64,000 bases of DNA, taken from contig JARCOQ010000017.1 of assembly GCA_029207755.1 (NCBI GenBank), positions 8,320,945-8,384,944 on the forward strand, written 5' to 3'. Position numbers and translations under genes: made by a program. Below, in pieces: positions 24,931 to 37,941 of the stretch. The stretch's first letter is position 1. Each line of letters begins with the position of its first letter. The notes under the pieces are model-generated. The model did not search any database. It saw only the letters and a program-made list of their open reading frames with translations, and was not told the origin of the DNA. This stretch comes from Chamaea fasciata (taxonomy: Eukaryota > Chordata > Aves > Passeriformes > Sylviidae).

Positions 24931-27900
24931 GAGTTTGCAGACCAGCAGTGATGGGACAGTTTAAAGAGAGACACACCAGTCCCACTGCCTTTTCCAAGGC
25001 TGGTCCTTCCTCTTTCCCTCAAGGAAGGGCAGATCCTGGATCTTCCAACACACACCAGTAAATGCTGCAACAGGTGACGAGGTCCTGTTCCATTTCTGTC
25101 CTGTCTGAAGTGCTGGACAGACACCAATTGTCTCCGCTCTGGCAGCAATATTACACCTCTCACAAGCTCCGTGTAAGCAGAATGATGCCGCTCTCGACAT
25201 CCCAATCAGCTTCAGGATGAGTCCAAAGCAATACACACCCTTGGAGAAGCAGCCCCCACAGAGCAGCCCTAACAGAACTTACAGGTACTGTTCAAAAATC
25301 TCACCTGGCCATATGCAGTTTACTTTTCTCCAACAATACTTGTCCAGGGAGAAATCACTCTCCTCCTCCACCTTCAGGTATCAGGGGTTCCCCAGAGCTC
25401 CTCAGGAACGTGCACAGCAACAAGGGGCAGATCGAAGGGCAGCAACAGCTAATACCACCCACTTCCCTCTTGTAGGGAGGTGAGCCAGGGACAGGACTAG
25501 ACATCTCATCAAGAGGGACCTTGGTCACCTCTCTGGGAGCCCCTGGCTTTGCTCTCTGCTGCCAATACTGACATACAGGTGCTCCCCGTGGAATTCCCAA
25601 AATCTTCATGTGCAGGACGCAGAGCTGCCAATCCTAATGCATCCGCAAATGACATCTCCCCCCAAGTCTGTGGCTCAGAAGAGAGACTCAGAAAGTGTGC
25701 TAGGCTCTCTGAGGCATTTTGCCCAAAGAAAAGAGATGATCCTGTTGACAGCCAGCTCCAACAAAGTGACCAATGTAAGTGCTGGCAAAAAGGCTCCACA
25801 GTGGTCCACGGTGACCAGGAAAAGGCTGGGATAGGTGTTACAGCCCCTCTGCTCTTTACTGCAGAGACAAGAACAGAGGATCCTGCTGCTACAGACCACC
25901 CCCATCTCCTTCTACTGTTCTTGAGTCATAAGACTGCCTACAGGTCATGCTGCTCAAAGACAAATCACAGGGGAAGCAAATATCCCAAAACAGCCTGTTG
26001 CTGTTTGTAGGGACAGACTTTGCAACAGACATTTGCTGTATATAAACTCAAAGGGCTGCAAAGAGCAGCAAACCACAGGAACAGGTGATGGCTTTTGATT
26101 TTACTGCTTGCTCTTTTCCCAAATCCACCTCTCAGCAAGGAGATTCGGGACACAGGCATAAATAACAGAAGGTTCGCCTACGAGAGAGCTGAAGTGGAAG
26201 CATCAGAAAACTGGAGTGTGGCTGAACAAGGCTGAAAGAGACCACTACACACAGGATGTACATTCCTTGGAGGACTTTAGGAGGGACAAAAAGTGTTAAA
26301 TACGTCTCCTGATTTCAGAACCCTTTGCTATCTATGGTCTGAATCGTGATGGACTAGCACAGCAGAGATACATCCTTATGACAAGTCAGTGGGTCTCTGG
26401 GTATGATTCTGCAAGCCAGATACAGTACCAGCCTTCCCTCTGCAAGAAACTCTGACCACCTTGTCGAGTGAAGAAAAAGATTTGATTCCTCCTCCACCAC
26501 CCCCCCAGTGCTGTATTTGCAGACTGTGAACCAGCATCCAGCAGCCACACAGAACCTTCAAGCACAGGAAATATAGTGGGTATCACATATGCAAAGCTCA
26601 GTGCATCACTAGAAACACTGCTTTCCAACCACCAGACTTCAGCATCCCATTGAAGCATCACCTCTCAGCAGAGGCCAAATGTGCAAATTGCAGTTGAAAG
26701 GGAGAACATTTCTGAAAGCTCGAAGCACGTGAACACAGCAGACTGGAACAGAATCTGCAAGTAGCTTCACTTTAATGTCACTACCAAACCAACAGCACAA
26801 TGAGGAAGGGACAGACTGGGAGCCCTGGGAGCCCTGGGAACAACCACTCTGCTCAGCACAACTGATAAAGGGAGATTAATCATTCAGTTCCTCCATCAGG
26901 CACAGGGGTCGAGGGCTTTGGTGTAAAACTCCATCAAACAAGACCAGCGTCTTCACTTCTGACATTCCTGGATGGACACAGGACACAGCGTGAGGTTTTG
27001 TAGAGGCCTGATTTCACAATCCAGCCCTTTGCTTCTGACACTCCTGGAAACAGTGAGACTGTGAGAATCTTCTCAACCCAGCACGCAGGCTTTGAAGGGT
27101 CTTCCCTCATGTATCTGCACAAAGCAGGGACCTTGGGGCCTTGTGTGTAGGTTCTAATGTTATTATTATCAAAGGAATAAAGAGGGCCACGGTGAAGTAA
27201 GAGGCAGCAAAGCAGCCCAGGCAACAAAGGGAGAAAGAAAGAGAGAGATTACAGCAGCAACAGGGAGGACAGAAAAGCAAATGGACAAAGTGCATGTGAA
27301 AGAATACAGCGAAGGAGATATACATACACGTGAGCAAGAAGGATTGTGCTGGAACACGTGAGAGTGTGAACGTGCAGGAGAGGGCACAGACACTCACACA
27401 GGCAGGGGCAGCCATTTGCAGCTCCGAGTCCTCCTGCCCCACCCCAGGCTGGCAGCCTGGCACTGCTTCAGCAAGGGATCTCCCTGAGAACGCCCAGGGC
27501 ACACGCAGGACTCCCTGACCCAACCCTCTCCATTAGTACAGCAGCCACTCTGACAGTGAAAGATCCTCACAACCAAAGAAACTGATGGATGCTGGCTCTG
27601 AGCATCCCACACCCTCCCCAAAGCAGTTCTGTGCTTGAAAGAGGGAGAACTGCAGGACACAAGTACAGACACAGCCACTTCCCTGTATGGTTTTCTCCAG
27701 CTTTGTCAGCCTCACACATGTTGACCCTTTGCATCCTGTTCTGGGACTACACTGCAGACTCTTGCTTGCGCTCCCTTTGTCCTCTGGGCTGCTTCACTTC
27801 TCCCTTCACACTCCTTTCTAGCTCGTCTGATGACAGTCACTTAGAACCCATTCACACAGCTCCAAGTCCCCAGTCCAGAGCCCACCACGCCCAATCCATG

Positions 27901-28519
27901 CAGTCACTTGCAAATGTGCTGAAATCCCAAACTGCACGTGCACACCCTGTGCGCTGCCACACCGATCTCCAGGCCCCCGCTGCTCCAGATGGACACTGGA
28001 CTGTGTCAAACCAGGACTGCAGCGCAGACATAACATGTTCCTTTGTGTCCTCCTCTCCAAACCACCACCTATCTCAGGCTGCTGGGCTGGCAGCAACCTC
28101 AGGCAGAGTTTGGGCATCCAAAGACAAGCAGTGTCCAGCCAAGAACCCATTCTAGCCCCCCTGGGCCTCTGAGTTGTACATGTCTTGCCCCTCACCTCTC
28201 CCATCACACCTCACAGTGGTGTGACACCAAAGTTCACACCTTGAACACACAGTCATTGTGATTCCAAAACAGAAAAAACAAGACACAGCTGCCCTAAGCA
28301 GGGCTGATTACAAACCTTTGAGAGGTTCAGGACCAAGCCAGACACAAGCACTGCATCTGGGCAGTCCTTGGGCCCCCATGGTGGAGGACAACAAGAGCAT
28401 TCACTCATGAAATAGCTTTCCACATCTTGGTACAGAGTACAGACAGACCTCACACACAAAAACATATAAAACATAAAAAGTTACCAAAGACTCCAGGCAT
28501 TGTCTAGAAGAGGACAAAG

Positions 28520-28534
28520 AAAAAAAAAAAAAAA
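28520..28534. repeat. A15 homopolymer
   Basis: A run of 15 A residues followed by tagctatttctatatatac. There is no recognisable retrocopy body next to it. Confidence 0.9.
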
Positions 28535-29285
28535 TAGCTATTTCTATATATACTTGGGAAGCACCAGATAGCACAGTGATGGACTAGATATAAAAAAAGA
28601 TAGAGATGAGTCTCAGTCCCAGCCTTTGATCGCTCACAAGGGAAATGCATGTGCTGCCTTCTGGAAACCAAGACCAGACATTGTGTCCTACCTCTGCCTA
28701 AGCCCAGCTCAGCTGCAGTTTAAAGAAAAGGCCTTCCAGCCTGGTGCTTCACAGTCCCTCCCTCTCGTTTCTATTTCACAGCAGCTTTTCACAACCCTGA
28801 CAGTGCCTACTAGAAGCAATACAAGCTCAGCTGCAGGATTTTCTCCTTCTGGGACAGCCTAAGGTTTGGAAAATGCCTCCAAGCCTCTCTAGAAGCACCA
28901 AACTTGACTGGAGCCTGTGGCCAGGGACTGAAGGGACATGCTGAGCAGCAGCCCTGAGGAGTCACAGGTCAGACCTGGTCCTGCTGGCCCCAGCACTCTG
29001 AAGGACTGAGGATAATTTACAGCAGCTGAGTGAGCAGCTCACCACTGACACACAGTCCTGCTTACCAAGGCTTGCTTTCCAGCACTCTGTTGCTTCTCCA
29101 GCTTCTCCCAACACACACCTTGCCTGGCAGCATCTCAGGCAGTGCCATGCCTCTGTCCTGGTCAGCCTGAGAGTGCCGTAGCCATCAGATCCACAGGACA
29201 GAAGCCCCATCTCCCGCTGGCCAGGTCTGACAAGGACTCTTTGCCAAGGCACCTGCCACAGTATGAGCACTAAAAGGTGTTTAAC

Positions 29286-29813
29286 TGTCCTGGACTGAGT
29301 ACGGCTGGGAGGGAGTTAATTCGCTCCACTTGGTGCTGAGTTTTAGGTTTGCAACCAAAACAAAACGGGTAACACGCTGATATTTTAGCTACTGCCAAAT
29401 GGTGTTTGCAGTGTCAAAGCCTTCTCTGCTTCTCACATGTCCCCCAGTAAACAGACAGGGTGCACAAGAGTTTGGGAGTGGATTACCCAGAACCACCACA
29501 AAGCTACCCTGTCCCATCTAACATCATACTCATCAATAAAAAGGGGGAGGAGGGATCTTGGGGGGCTTTGCCACCCATAGCTCAGGAACTCCTGGACATC
29601 AATCTACACACAGAAGGCAGCAAGTGTTTGCCTTTGCATCCCTTGCTTGCTTTCTCTCTTCTTCCACTTCCACTTATTAAACCATTTTTATCTCAACCCA
29701 CACGTTTTCTTGCTTTTACTTTCCCTTTCCTCTTCCCATGACCCACTTGGGAATGAGGGAGTGAGTAATTGGCTGTGTGGGGCTTAGCTGCTTACCAAGG
29801 CTATCCCTCAACA
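29286..29813 (+). mobile_element. Solo LTR of an avian endogenous retrovirus (ERVL-like, old copy)
   Basis: About 528 bases have the layout of a widespread avian ERV LTR. A TG-starting U3 carries the ggctgggagggagttaattc and agccttctctgcttctcac blocks. A TATA-like caataaaaaggg lies near 29533, and a cttattaaaccatttttatc block near 29670. U5 continues with the caacccacacgttttcttgc stretch and a gtgagtaattggctgtgtgg block, ending near caaca. The order gives plus orientation. No internal retroviral genes and no partner LTR lie nearby, so it is a solo LTR left by recombination. No target-site duplication was recognised at the chosen ends. The subfamily is uncertain. Confidence 0.75.
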
Positions 29814-30719
29814 GGCCCAAAACACTTGGCAGCACCAGTACAGGCCACGTTCACAGCCAGAGCAGAGGAAATCACGCTGAGCCCTTCCAAATGCATTTCC
29901 AGAAAACAGCAGCCATGGCAGAGTGAGAAGCTGCCTTGCACAACGCTTCGAGCCTCTCAGTCCTGTGACGTGAGCTCACATCTCCAGTTCTGGAGCAGCC
30001 AAGCACCACCCCACTTCCCATCTAATCCACTAAAATACATTAGCACTCTAGGTGCAAAACCAATTAAAGCCTAAACTGATGGTTCCAGCGTACTTCCCAG
30101 CCATATGAGTCTCCAATTGCACAAAAACCTAAATAGCTTTTTCAGAGAAAAATCCATAAATGCTCACCTGTGGTGGCTACTCCAGCTGGGGAAGGTTCAG
30201 TGCTTGCATTCACTCCATACATCCATTGCTTTGGAGTAGCATCACCTGCCAGCACAGCAGTCAGTCCTCTAGGCAGGACTTCACAGCTCCAGCTCAAAAG
30301 CCCTTGTCTGCCTTCACTGACCTATTGCCAACTCCTGGGCAAGGCAAGGCCACGTCTTCATCTGCAGGGTCAGCAACAGCCCCTGGTCACTCGTGCCAAG
30401 GGGACTCAGAGTGGGAGCCCCAATCCTTTGCACACCTGGGGCTTGTCCCCTGCCCTCACACCCAGCTGGCCAAGACACTGGCATCAGCCTCTGCCATACC
30501 TGCCTCGGAGCCTGCTCCTGTCTTGCATGGCCACGAGAAGCTGAGCCAGATCAAACTCACCCAAGGGCTCACCAGAGAGATGAACCTGGGCAACAAAGCA
30601 GAAAAGAGGGATTTGGGAAAGACACAGTCACTTCTCAGCCTCAGCGAGACGAGCAGAGAGCCGCTGCCCACTGGAGGATCCTAATTCTCGGCTCAACTCT
30701 CGCAGCACCTTTCGGATTA

Positions 30720-30925
30720 ATTGGTTAATTGGCACGGCGGGCTGTGCACAGGAAAGGAGGAAGGATGGCTCCCTCTGCCGGCACCGGCCCGAGGAGGAGC
30801 CCCCCGCCCGCCCCCCGGCACGGCCGGACCCCGGCCCCGGCTCACCTGGCACCGCCACGACATCCCACACCGGCCACGGGAAGAATTCCCATCTCCCGCG
30901 GCACAGCTGAGGATGCCCAGTGAAT
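30720..30925 (-). promoter_or_regulatory. CDH22: Small GC-rich island with minus-strand donor: possible alternative CDH22 first exon
   Basis: Within the long intron this interval is unusually GC- and CpG-rich (centre 30770-30900). On the minus strand it contains tgccag|gtgagc, an excellent splice donor with the exon side ending at 30846. A promoter just to the right of it could make an alternative noncoding first exon spliced to the acceptor at 13007. A doubled homeobox-like word (attaattggttaattgg) lies at its left edge. No transcript evidence is available; it could also be an enhancer with incidental CpGs. Confidence 0.35.
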
Positions 30926-33731
30926 GGGGTGCCCTGCCTCGGGACAGTATTACTGCAGCAGGAGTTATTTTGGAGAAAATACCGTGCCACTGGGAAACAG
31001 CCCGGGAGGGCTGTAGCAAACGGGCGTTCAGCTGACTTTTGAAAGTTTAAGCAGGGATGTAATTTCTTAAGGACACTGCTGATGCTCAGCTATTCCTACC
31101 TGCCATCAAAAGGTTTAGCTGTATTTCATAAGTGGGAAGGCAGCCAAGCTCAGAAAGCTGGTGAAGTCCAGCTCTCAAAGCAACCCCCTCCCTCACCTGT
31201 CCGTCCTCGACCTTCCAGACTCCGGTGGCAGAGGAAACAATTCCCTCTCCCACACAGGCGCAACGCTGTCAGCAACAGCCACATGCCTAGTTAGGGCCGT
31301 AACAATAGCAATGAAAGCACATTTCCACACAGCTAAAAACACTGAATAGTGAAAATACAGAAAGATCCAGGGGTAACTCTGGAGTTTGGTAGTGGCAGGG
31401 GGGGACAAAACAGTGTCCTGTCCCAGGCTAACAAGATGATTTGCTCACTGCTAGTACGTGCACAACTCAAACTGATTCTGTCTAGAGAGGGTGATGAGGA
31501 CAGGAGGAGGTGCTCAGAGCTTAGGAGCCACTTTTAATGACAAGGATTATTGGAGAAACAGCATTTTGGGGATTTGGGATTCTGGGAAGCAGCTGCAGTA
31601 GGAGCAGAGGGAGATAATCCCAGTGTGACAGACAGAGACGCAAGGAAGCAGGACTGGAGAAGGGAGTGCAGCCTCCCCAGGCACACACAGAAGTTACTAT
31701 CTGGCACAAGGGAACATCCATGCCAGAGCAGGAGGCAGCCAGAACAAGGGCCTTGCCCACAGCTTCCAGCTCTCTGCCCTCCTGGGATGGCCAGACCAGT
31801 ATGGTTTCTCTGAATCAGCCAAACCTTCATCTGTTCTTGCTGCCTCTGGCCAACAGCAGGGCCTCAGAGCCAGAGGCTCCATCTGCCCCACAGGCTCCCA
31901 TGAAGATGATCAGGCTCCCTGGCCAGTGAGCTGTGAGCAAACAGCCAGCCAGGGCAGCAGAGGGGCACCAAGGGGACAGAGCCAGGCCAGGGCCAAGGGG
32001 ACACATGCCCCAGGATACCCGTCTCCACCTCTCAGGAGGGCATGGGGCCCTTCCTAGGCTGGGGTCTGCCTGTGCACAGCTCTTAAGTGCCAGAGCAGAG
32101 AAAAGGGCAGCAGTGCTCAAGAAGGAGTCCAGAGACAGAAGGGTGTCACCTGCAGAGGCTGTGCTGAGTCCCCAGGCACTGCCCTGCACAGCACTGAGGA
32201 TGAAGCTGCCCCAAGCCTGTGGCTGCAGCATTCAGGAGGGGCTGTTTGCTGCACACAACTGGACAGCTCATCTATGGGAATGAGCTCCCTCCTGCCAAGC
32301 CAGTGTTGTGACCACATCACACCCTCCTGCTCTGATTCTGTTTTGCCATCAAAGCCTCAGGGAAGTGCCAGCTTACCAAAGCAGTGTTCAGATCCTGTGC
32401 TTGGTCCTACAGCTGCTGTTTCCAATTGTCTCACTCACAGCCTTGGTCTGCAGGGTGAACACCACTACTTGTACCCACAGTCACACATGGGCTCCTGCCA
32501 AAAGGCATTCAGGGCTTTCAAGGCTTCATTTATTGCCCAAGATGTTTCTATGGCGACTACCTTCACATCCCATCATTGGCTGCAGAAAGCTTCTGGCCAT
32601 CAGCAGCTTCAGGTGAGTTGAGGGCCTCAAGCTTCAAGTCACCTGCAACTGTCAATGCCACTGGCTACAGCCAATTGGGACGAGATTAACAAAACCTCAC
32701 CTGAAGAGGCAATAATAAGCAAGGCAGTGTCAAAGGGGAGTAAGCCCGTATCTCCTTCCCCTTGGTGTTCTCTCAAGTATTGTAGCAGGGAGGAGCAACA
32801 AAGAGGGGCAGGGGGTGTCTGCAAAAGGGTATTGGACAAACAATTCTGCTTTCATGACTCCCTGGAGGATTTCCCAACCAGCAAAGCTCCCAGAACTGCC
32901 ATAACCAAAGCACAGGACCACTTCAGCCCATGCAGTCACCAGCCCTGACACACCACTGCTCTAGCCAGAGACAGGATGCTTCCAGATCTGCTCCTATGGG
33001 GCACCTCACTAAATGCTCCTACAGGGCAGGCACATGGGTGCTTCTGAGAAGCACCAGGCTCAGCCATCACCTCCATTACCACCATAGCTTCCATCATGGG
33101 CCAGGCAGGGCCAAATTCAGCACACATGACAGCAGTGACAGTGTGAGACAAGCAAGGTGGCTTTGTCTGGGGAGCAGACCCTGCCTACAACAGTGCTAAC
33201 AGGCACTTAGCCCAGAGCCTCAACCCTGAGGAGTGTGAGCTAAGGCATGGCTCTCCCACAAGAGATCCAAAATCAGGAAGTGCAGCACTGAGCAGAGTCG
33301 AAACTGAATGAGTTCTGTTGTTTTTTTTTTTCTCCAAGCCCATGGACGGCACTGAGCAAAAGCAGGACAGCAGAACAGAGCACATCTGGCAGAGAGGAGG
33401 CAAATGCAGATTTCCCAGGCAAGAGCAGGAGGGCAGGACTGGGACCACAGAAGTGCTGCCCTTCCTGCAATGAGTATTGCAACCTTGCCTTGTGTTTGGT
33501 GAGCTATCCTGAGATGGGGCACGCAGCAGAAAGGAGACACTTTCTGAAAAGCACCTTGATTTTCAGCTTGTAGGTGTAGCAGCAGTGAATGATCCAGTCA
33601 AACCTGACCCTTGGGCTGGAGCAGATGGAGCAGCTTTGGGCTGGCTGCCTCTCCTATGCCCAAGGGCACAACTACACCTGCTTTCAAGAAGAAAAATGCA
33701 GAAGCCTCAGCTTAGCAAGGTCTGTCCCCCA

Positions 33732-33757
33732 CCTAGATGGCAAAGATGCCATCTAGG
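33732..33757. repeat. Perfect 11-bp inverted repeat with 4-nt loop
   Basis: The arms cctagatggca and tgccatctagg are exact reverse complements separated by aaga. A transcript of either strand could form a short hairpin. It is far shorter than a microRNA precursor, and pairing stops at the next base on both sides. Confidence 0.9.
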
Positions 33758-35859
33758 ACACTGCTGTGCACCATCACCACCACCAAGGCTGGGTCAGCAC
33801 AGCATGGAAGTAGCTGAGGCAGCACTTGGAAACCCATTTGAAGACAAAAGCCATGCCCAGCCACTGAGGCACAGGCACCACCAGACAACCCAAATGCTGT
33901 GAACATTCTCTCCTTGTGCTCCCATCTCCCAGCAGAGTCCTGTATCCCCATCTGCTGTACATGCACCAGGAAATGTCAATAGCTAAGGGAGCTCTGAGGC
34001 TCCCACGGGCCCCACACCCAGCTGCCAGTTACCACCTGCTCTGCTCCACAGTGTCTCACAGGCCCTCAAAAGAAGGTGCTGTAATGCTGTCAAATAGCTG
34101 AGACATCCATTTGCAAGAAGAATTCAAACCACACTGCAAGAGGGTCTGAGGAACAGCATCATCAAGAAGACCCATGGCTAGACCTAGACTGTCTGCAGGC
34201 ATCCCAGTCAGCCCTGTGGGATAATGAAAGGCAGACACTGCTGGAGAAAGACCCAGTTTTGCTACCTAGACATTGTCTTGCAGAACCAGTACAAAAATGC
34301 CATCCAACAACCATTCTCCAACAGGGTAAAAAGAAAGAAAAATTCAAGAGATACAGAGCCAGGCTAAAGTAAAGTCTGGAGTAGTGTCTGAAACCAGAGT
34401 TGTTGCAAAGGATAAAACTGAAAATTACTGTAATGTGCTGTATTCCTTTTATGGACTTTGCAAATAATAGAAAGTGATGACTAAATGAAAAAGGAACTGT
34501 GAACTAACTGGGAGGATGGGTCTCTGCAGTGGCTGCCAGCAGGAGCAGAGAGCCCCATGCCTGAGCCCTCCACAGCTCTCCAGAGCAGAAACTAACCCAC
34601 AAACTGGACACAACTGCAGAGACAGATGTCCCACAGAGCTAAGCAGGTAGTGCACAGCCAGCTCATGTTGGGTGAACAGCTGAGCCCAAGTCCAACCCCA
34701 TACTCCAAGTCTGCAGCAATATGCTGCCCAAATCCAGACACAAAGACTTGGCTTTTCTGCTGGCGTAGAGCGGGGACTTCACAAGTAACACAGCTCACAG
34801 GGATATGCAGGCATGAGCCCTGGGAATGCTGGAGTAGCCAAGCCAAAGGACAGAGCTCTGTGCCCTCACCTGCAGCCCAGGGCAGCCACACACACACCCC
34901 TGAGAGCCAAGGTGGCACAGGGGACCCTGCTCACCGCAGAGCAAAGAGCACACAGGTGCTGAGGGCATGGGCAGGACATTCCCAGAGCAACAAACAGTCT
35001 GAAGCTAAGCAGGTGACAGTCCTCCCATCAGGCACCCCTTCCACAAAGAAACACCACGGGATAAACTGGTGGTAGAGACAAAAGAGATCCCGAGAACAGC
35101 AAAGGAGCTGTATACTGTGTCCACCTACAACCTCAGGCAAGAAATCTGGTTGGGATTGACACCCACCTCATCTTTACATGTAATTTTTCAAGAAAGCAGA
35201 TCACTCAAAATGGCCTGTGCCTCGGGATATGCATGGACTTATCTGCAGAGAAGTGTCATTGCTTGTAAACCCAAACACAGTTGCATAACCACATGGTTAA
35301 AAGATAACACAAATTCATACATGGCTGTATCCTTATGCATGAATACTCTTTAGCGACATGATGTCGGAAGAACCCAAGTGTCACCACACTGTTTCTTTCG
35401 CAAACTGTTTTCCTTTACTTTTAAAATGTGGGCTTTTAAAATATAAAAACTAATTATTTGAAAATATATGTAATTGTACTTTAAAGGAATAATAGCAGAT
35501 TAAATCCCACCTGAAGTCCAGTCTTGTTTCCAAGCTCTCACAAACCATCTAATCCTTCTAGTGAAATGAAGTCCGTGGGTTGAAAAAGATGCTTCAAATA
35601 AACAAACATTCTCTCTGCAATATTTGTAGCCAAATTTTACTGCTATGGGATAGTGACTATAAGCACAAAAGTAAAATTTGCTACAAAAAAAGTCTTGCTA
35701 GCTCAATATTATTTTTAATGTGCAAAAAAATCTCCAAAAGCTGACCAGACAATATAAACAACAAACAGTAAATTGTGACCCTTTTCTCATAATCCTTACA
35801 CACAGGAAAAAACTATGAATTTTTCAAACAAGACATTGCATTTAAATCATGAAAATATC

Positions 35860-35879
35860 TTTTTTTTTTTTTTTTTTTT
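35860..35879. repeat. T20 homopolymer
   Basis: Twenty consecutive T residues on the plus strand, 55 bases before a second and longer T run. The sequence between them is AT-rich and unique-looking. Confidence 0.95.
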
Positions 35880-35932
35880 GTATGGAGCTAGGAAGAATAG
35901 GATTTTAACTGTTATTTTTAACCCAAAGACAA

Positions 35933-35934
<2 letters not shown>

Positions 35935-35975
<41 letters not shown>
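35935..35975. repeat. T41 homopolymer
   Basis: Forty-one uninterrupted T residues, then ctttctggaggcctgc. On the minus strand this is a 41-A tract. Its length will be unstable in sequencing and probably polymorphic. Confidence 0.95.
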
Positions 35976-37941
35976 CTTTCTGGAGGCCTGCTAGCTTCTT
36001 TTGAAAAAGAGTTTTAAAACTGACCTTGTTCCAGTAGCCACTTCTCTGTCATAGGTATGAAATCACCTTATCATATTATAAAGTGTCAATGCACCAAAAA
36101 GCAAAGGGCATTTTTTTCTTTTTTCGGCAGGAACAAAACCGGCTTTTTTACCTATGAAACACTATATACTTTTTCTTTCATAAGCCCACCAATTTCAGCG
36201 CTGCGTTATTCAGCAACCGGCATTTCATACAGAGACCAAACCTCACTTGATCTGACCCCCACCTCACTAGAGCAAAGACGTACCTGAGACAAAAGTCAGC
36301 ACAGAATCTGGGCCAGCTTATTCAGATTTCAGTGGGCTCTACTCTGTGCTACTCTCACAGTACTGTCAACATTTCAGGGAATTCATCAGTGAGCAGCACA
36401 ACCACCTTTTGGCCTTGAACACAAACAAACACAGCACCAGCACAGAGAAACCGTTTCAGACTCAAAGCCAGGGAAACAATTTATTTTCAGCATTTGAAAA
36501 CTGATGTACCAGGACAATGATCTCCAACCCTGATAATTGTTTGCTGCAAATACTCCTTACCCAGTGCTCTTAAAAGAAGTGGAGAGCATCCATCAGCCTC
36601 ATAGGGAAAACCTAGCAAAGCCCAGGTTCTGAGCTGGGCATGCAATCTATGAGTACAGAGACTGCAGGCTTCAGCCATGCTCTGTGCATTGGGTACTCTG
36701 GAGAGACAGAAACAGGTCCCAAAGAAACAGTCATGAGCTGAGATTTCCTCAGTGGTATGCAAGACTATGTTGCAACACACGGCATCTTAACAGCGCAAGT
36801 ACTAACCTAGGAGCAGGGGCAAGAGAGGCACATCCCCCCGTTTATTTCCTCAGGCCATGCAAGCAGGCTCTGGAGAACCAGAGCTCTGGCGGAGCCACCC
36901 ATCCTTCGTAGCCCTCCCAGGTCCAAAGGCTTCCCTGAGGTGCACTGCGCTGTCTTATGAAGTTATGTCCGAACTCCTGAGCCTGCCCCTCCTTGCCGCT
37001 GTCTACACCATCACCCCTGTAACTGGTCTTGCTCATGCATAAAACGAGCTCAGACGAGAAGACAGGGCAGATTCCCCCAGACTGTGCAGGACGTTAAAAC
37101 TGTCAGAAATCAAATAAAAATGAAGAGGCATCACCTGCAAGCCTCCATTCCCAGACCCACCGCCAGTGCCCGCAGGAGCCCAGATGCCACAGGGTGGGTT
37201 CCCCGGGTGCCCGGTGAGAGGCACCTGGCGTGGCAGCACTGGGCCAGGGCACGCCAGGGAGCAGATGCGGCTGCAGCTCTCGCTCCCAGAAGGCCTGTGC
37301 ACAGCCACTTGGGAACCACATTTTAAATGAGGAAAGTGCTAGTTTTAGAACAGTTATTTTTAGTTTGTTGTTAGAAAAAAAATGTGGCTCTGTGAAAAGA
37401 GATGTTACCCGGCCGGCCCTTAGGGCTCCCGCTGGGTTCCTCAGGCATAGCAGCCACCCATCCACACGAGCCCAAAGCAAATTCCGTGCGGAATGGGCAC
37501 GGAGGCTCTGGTCTCAGCGAGAGAAATGGGGAGATGGCTCTTGGGTAGGAAGGAGTCCGAAGAGGATTCTTTAAGATACCACCGGTTAAAAAAGGAGCTG
37601 CATCTCTTCAAGCACCGGACTGTTTTAATTGGAAGGTGTGCTCGCACTCGCCGCTGGCGGGGCCGCGCCGGAGGCATCAAACCTCTGGCTTCGCCCGCCG
37701 ACACCAAGGAGACCGGGGCATACCGGGGCACCCCCGGAGCACCCCGGGGCTCGGGACTGCACGGCCCGGGGTGGCGGCGACCCCGGGGCCGGGCCGAGCC
37801 CGCGCTCACCCACGGGGAGCGCCCGCCGCAGCCCCGCCGAGCGGCGGCAAAGTTTGCGGCGCGGCGAGGGACGGAGAAGTTGGGCTCCCCCGCCGTGCCC
37901 GCCCCGCCGCCCCCCGAGCCCCCGCCCGCGCCGGCTCTTAC

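Larger units (their letters stand above)
35180..36250. other. Long AT-rich block about 2 kb inside intron 1
   Basis: About 1 kb of AT-rich sequence is set against a GC-rich neighbourhood and contains two long T runs (separate entries). No frame is coding. No transposon family was recognised, although the T runs could be poly(A) tails of minus-strand retrocopies. It ends about 1.4 kb before the CpG island. Confidence 0.6.
13008..37941 (-). other. CDH22: CDH22 first intron (proposed)
   Basis: The acceptor at 13007/13008 and the donor in the CpG island at 37941/37942 would enclose an intron of 24,934 bp. Long first introns are common in classical cadherin genes. The interval holds no recognisable protein-coding exon on either strand. 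It contains several AT-rich candidate enhancers, one solo LTR near 29.3-29.8 kb, a small GC-rich island near 30.8 kb, A/T homopolymers and short inverted repeats. Young CR1 copies were not seen in it. Confidence 0.6.

Noticed and set aside
29286..29813. A complete endogenous retrovirus
   Set aside because: Only one LTR is present; no second LTR or internal gag, pol or env sequence flanks it.
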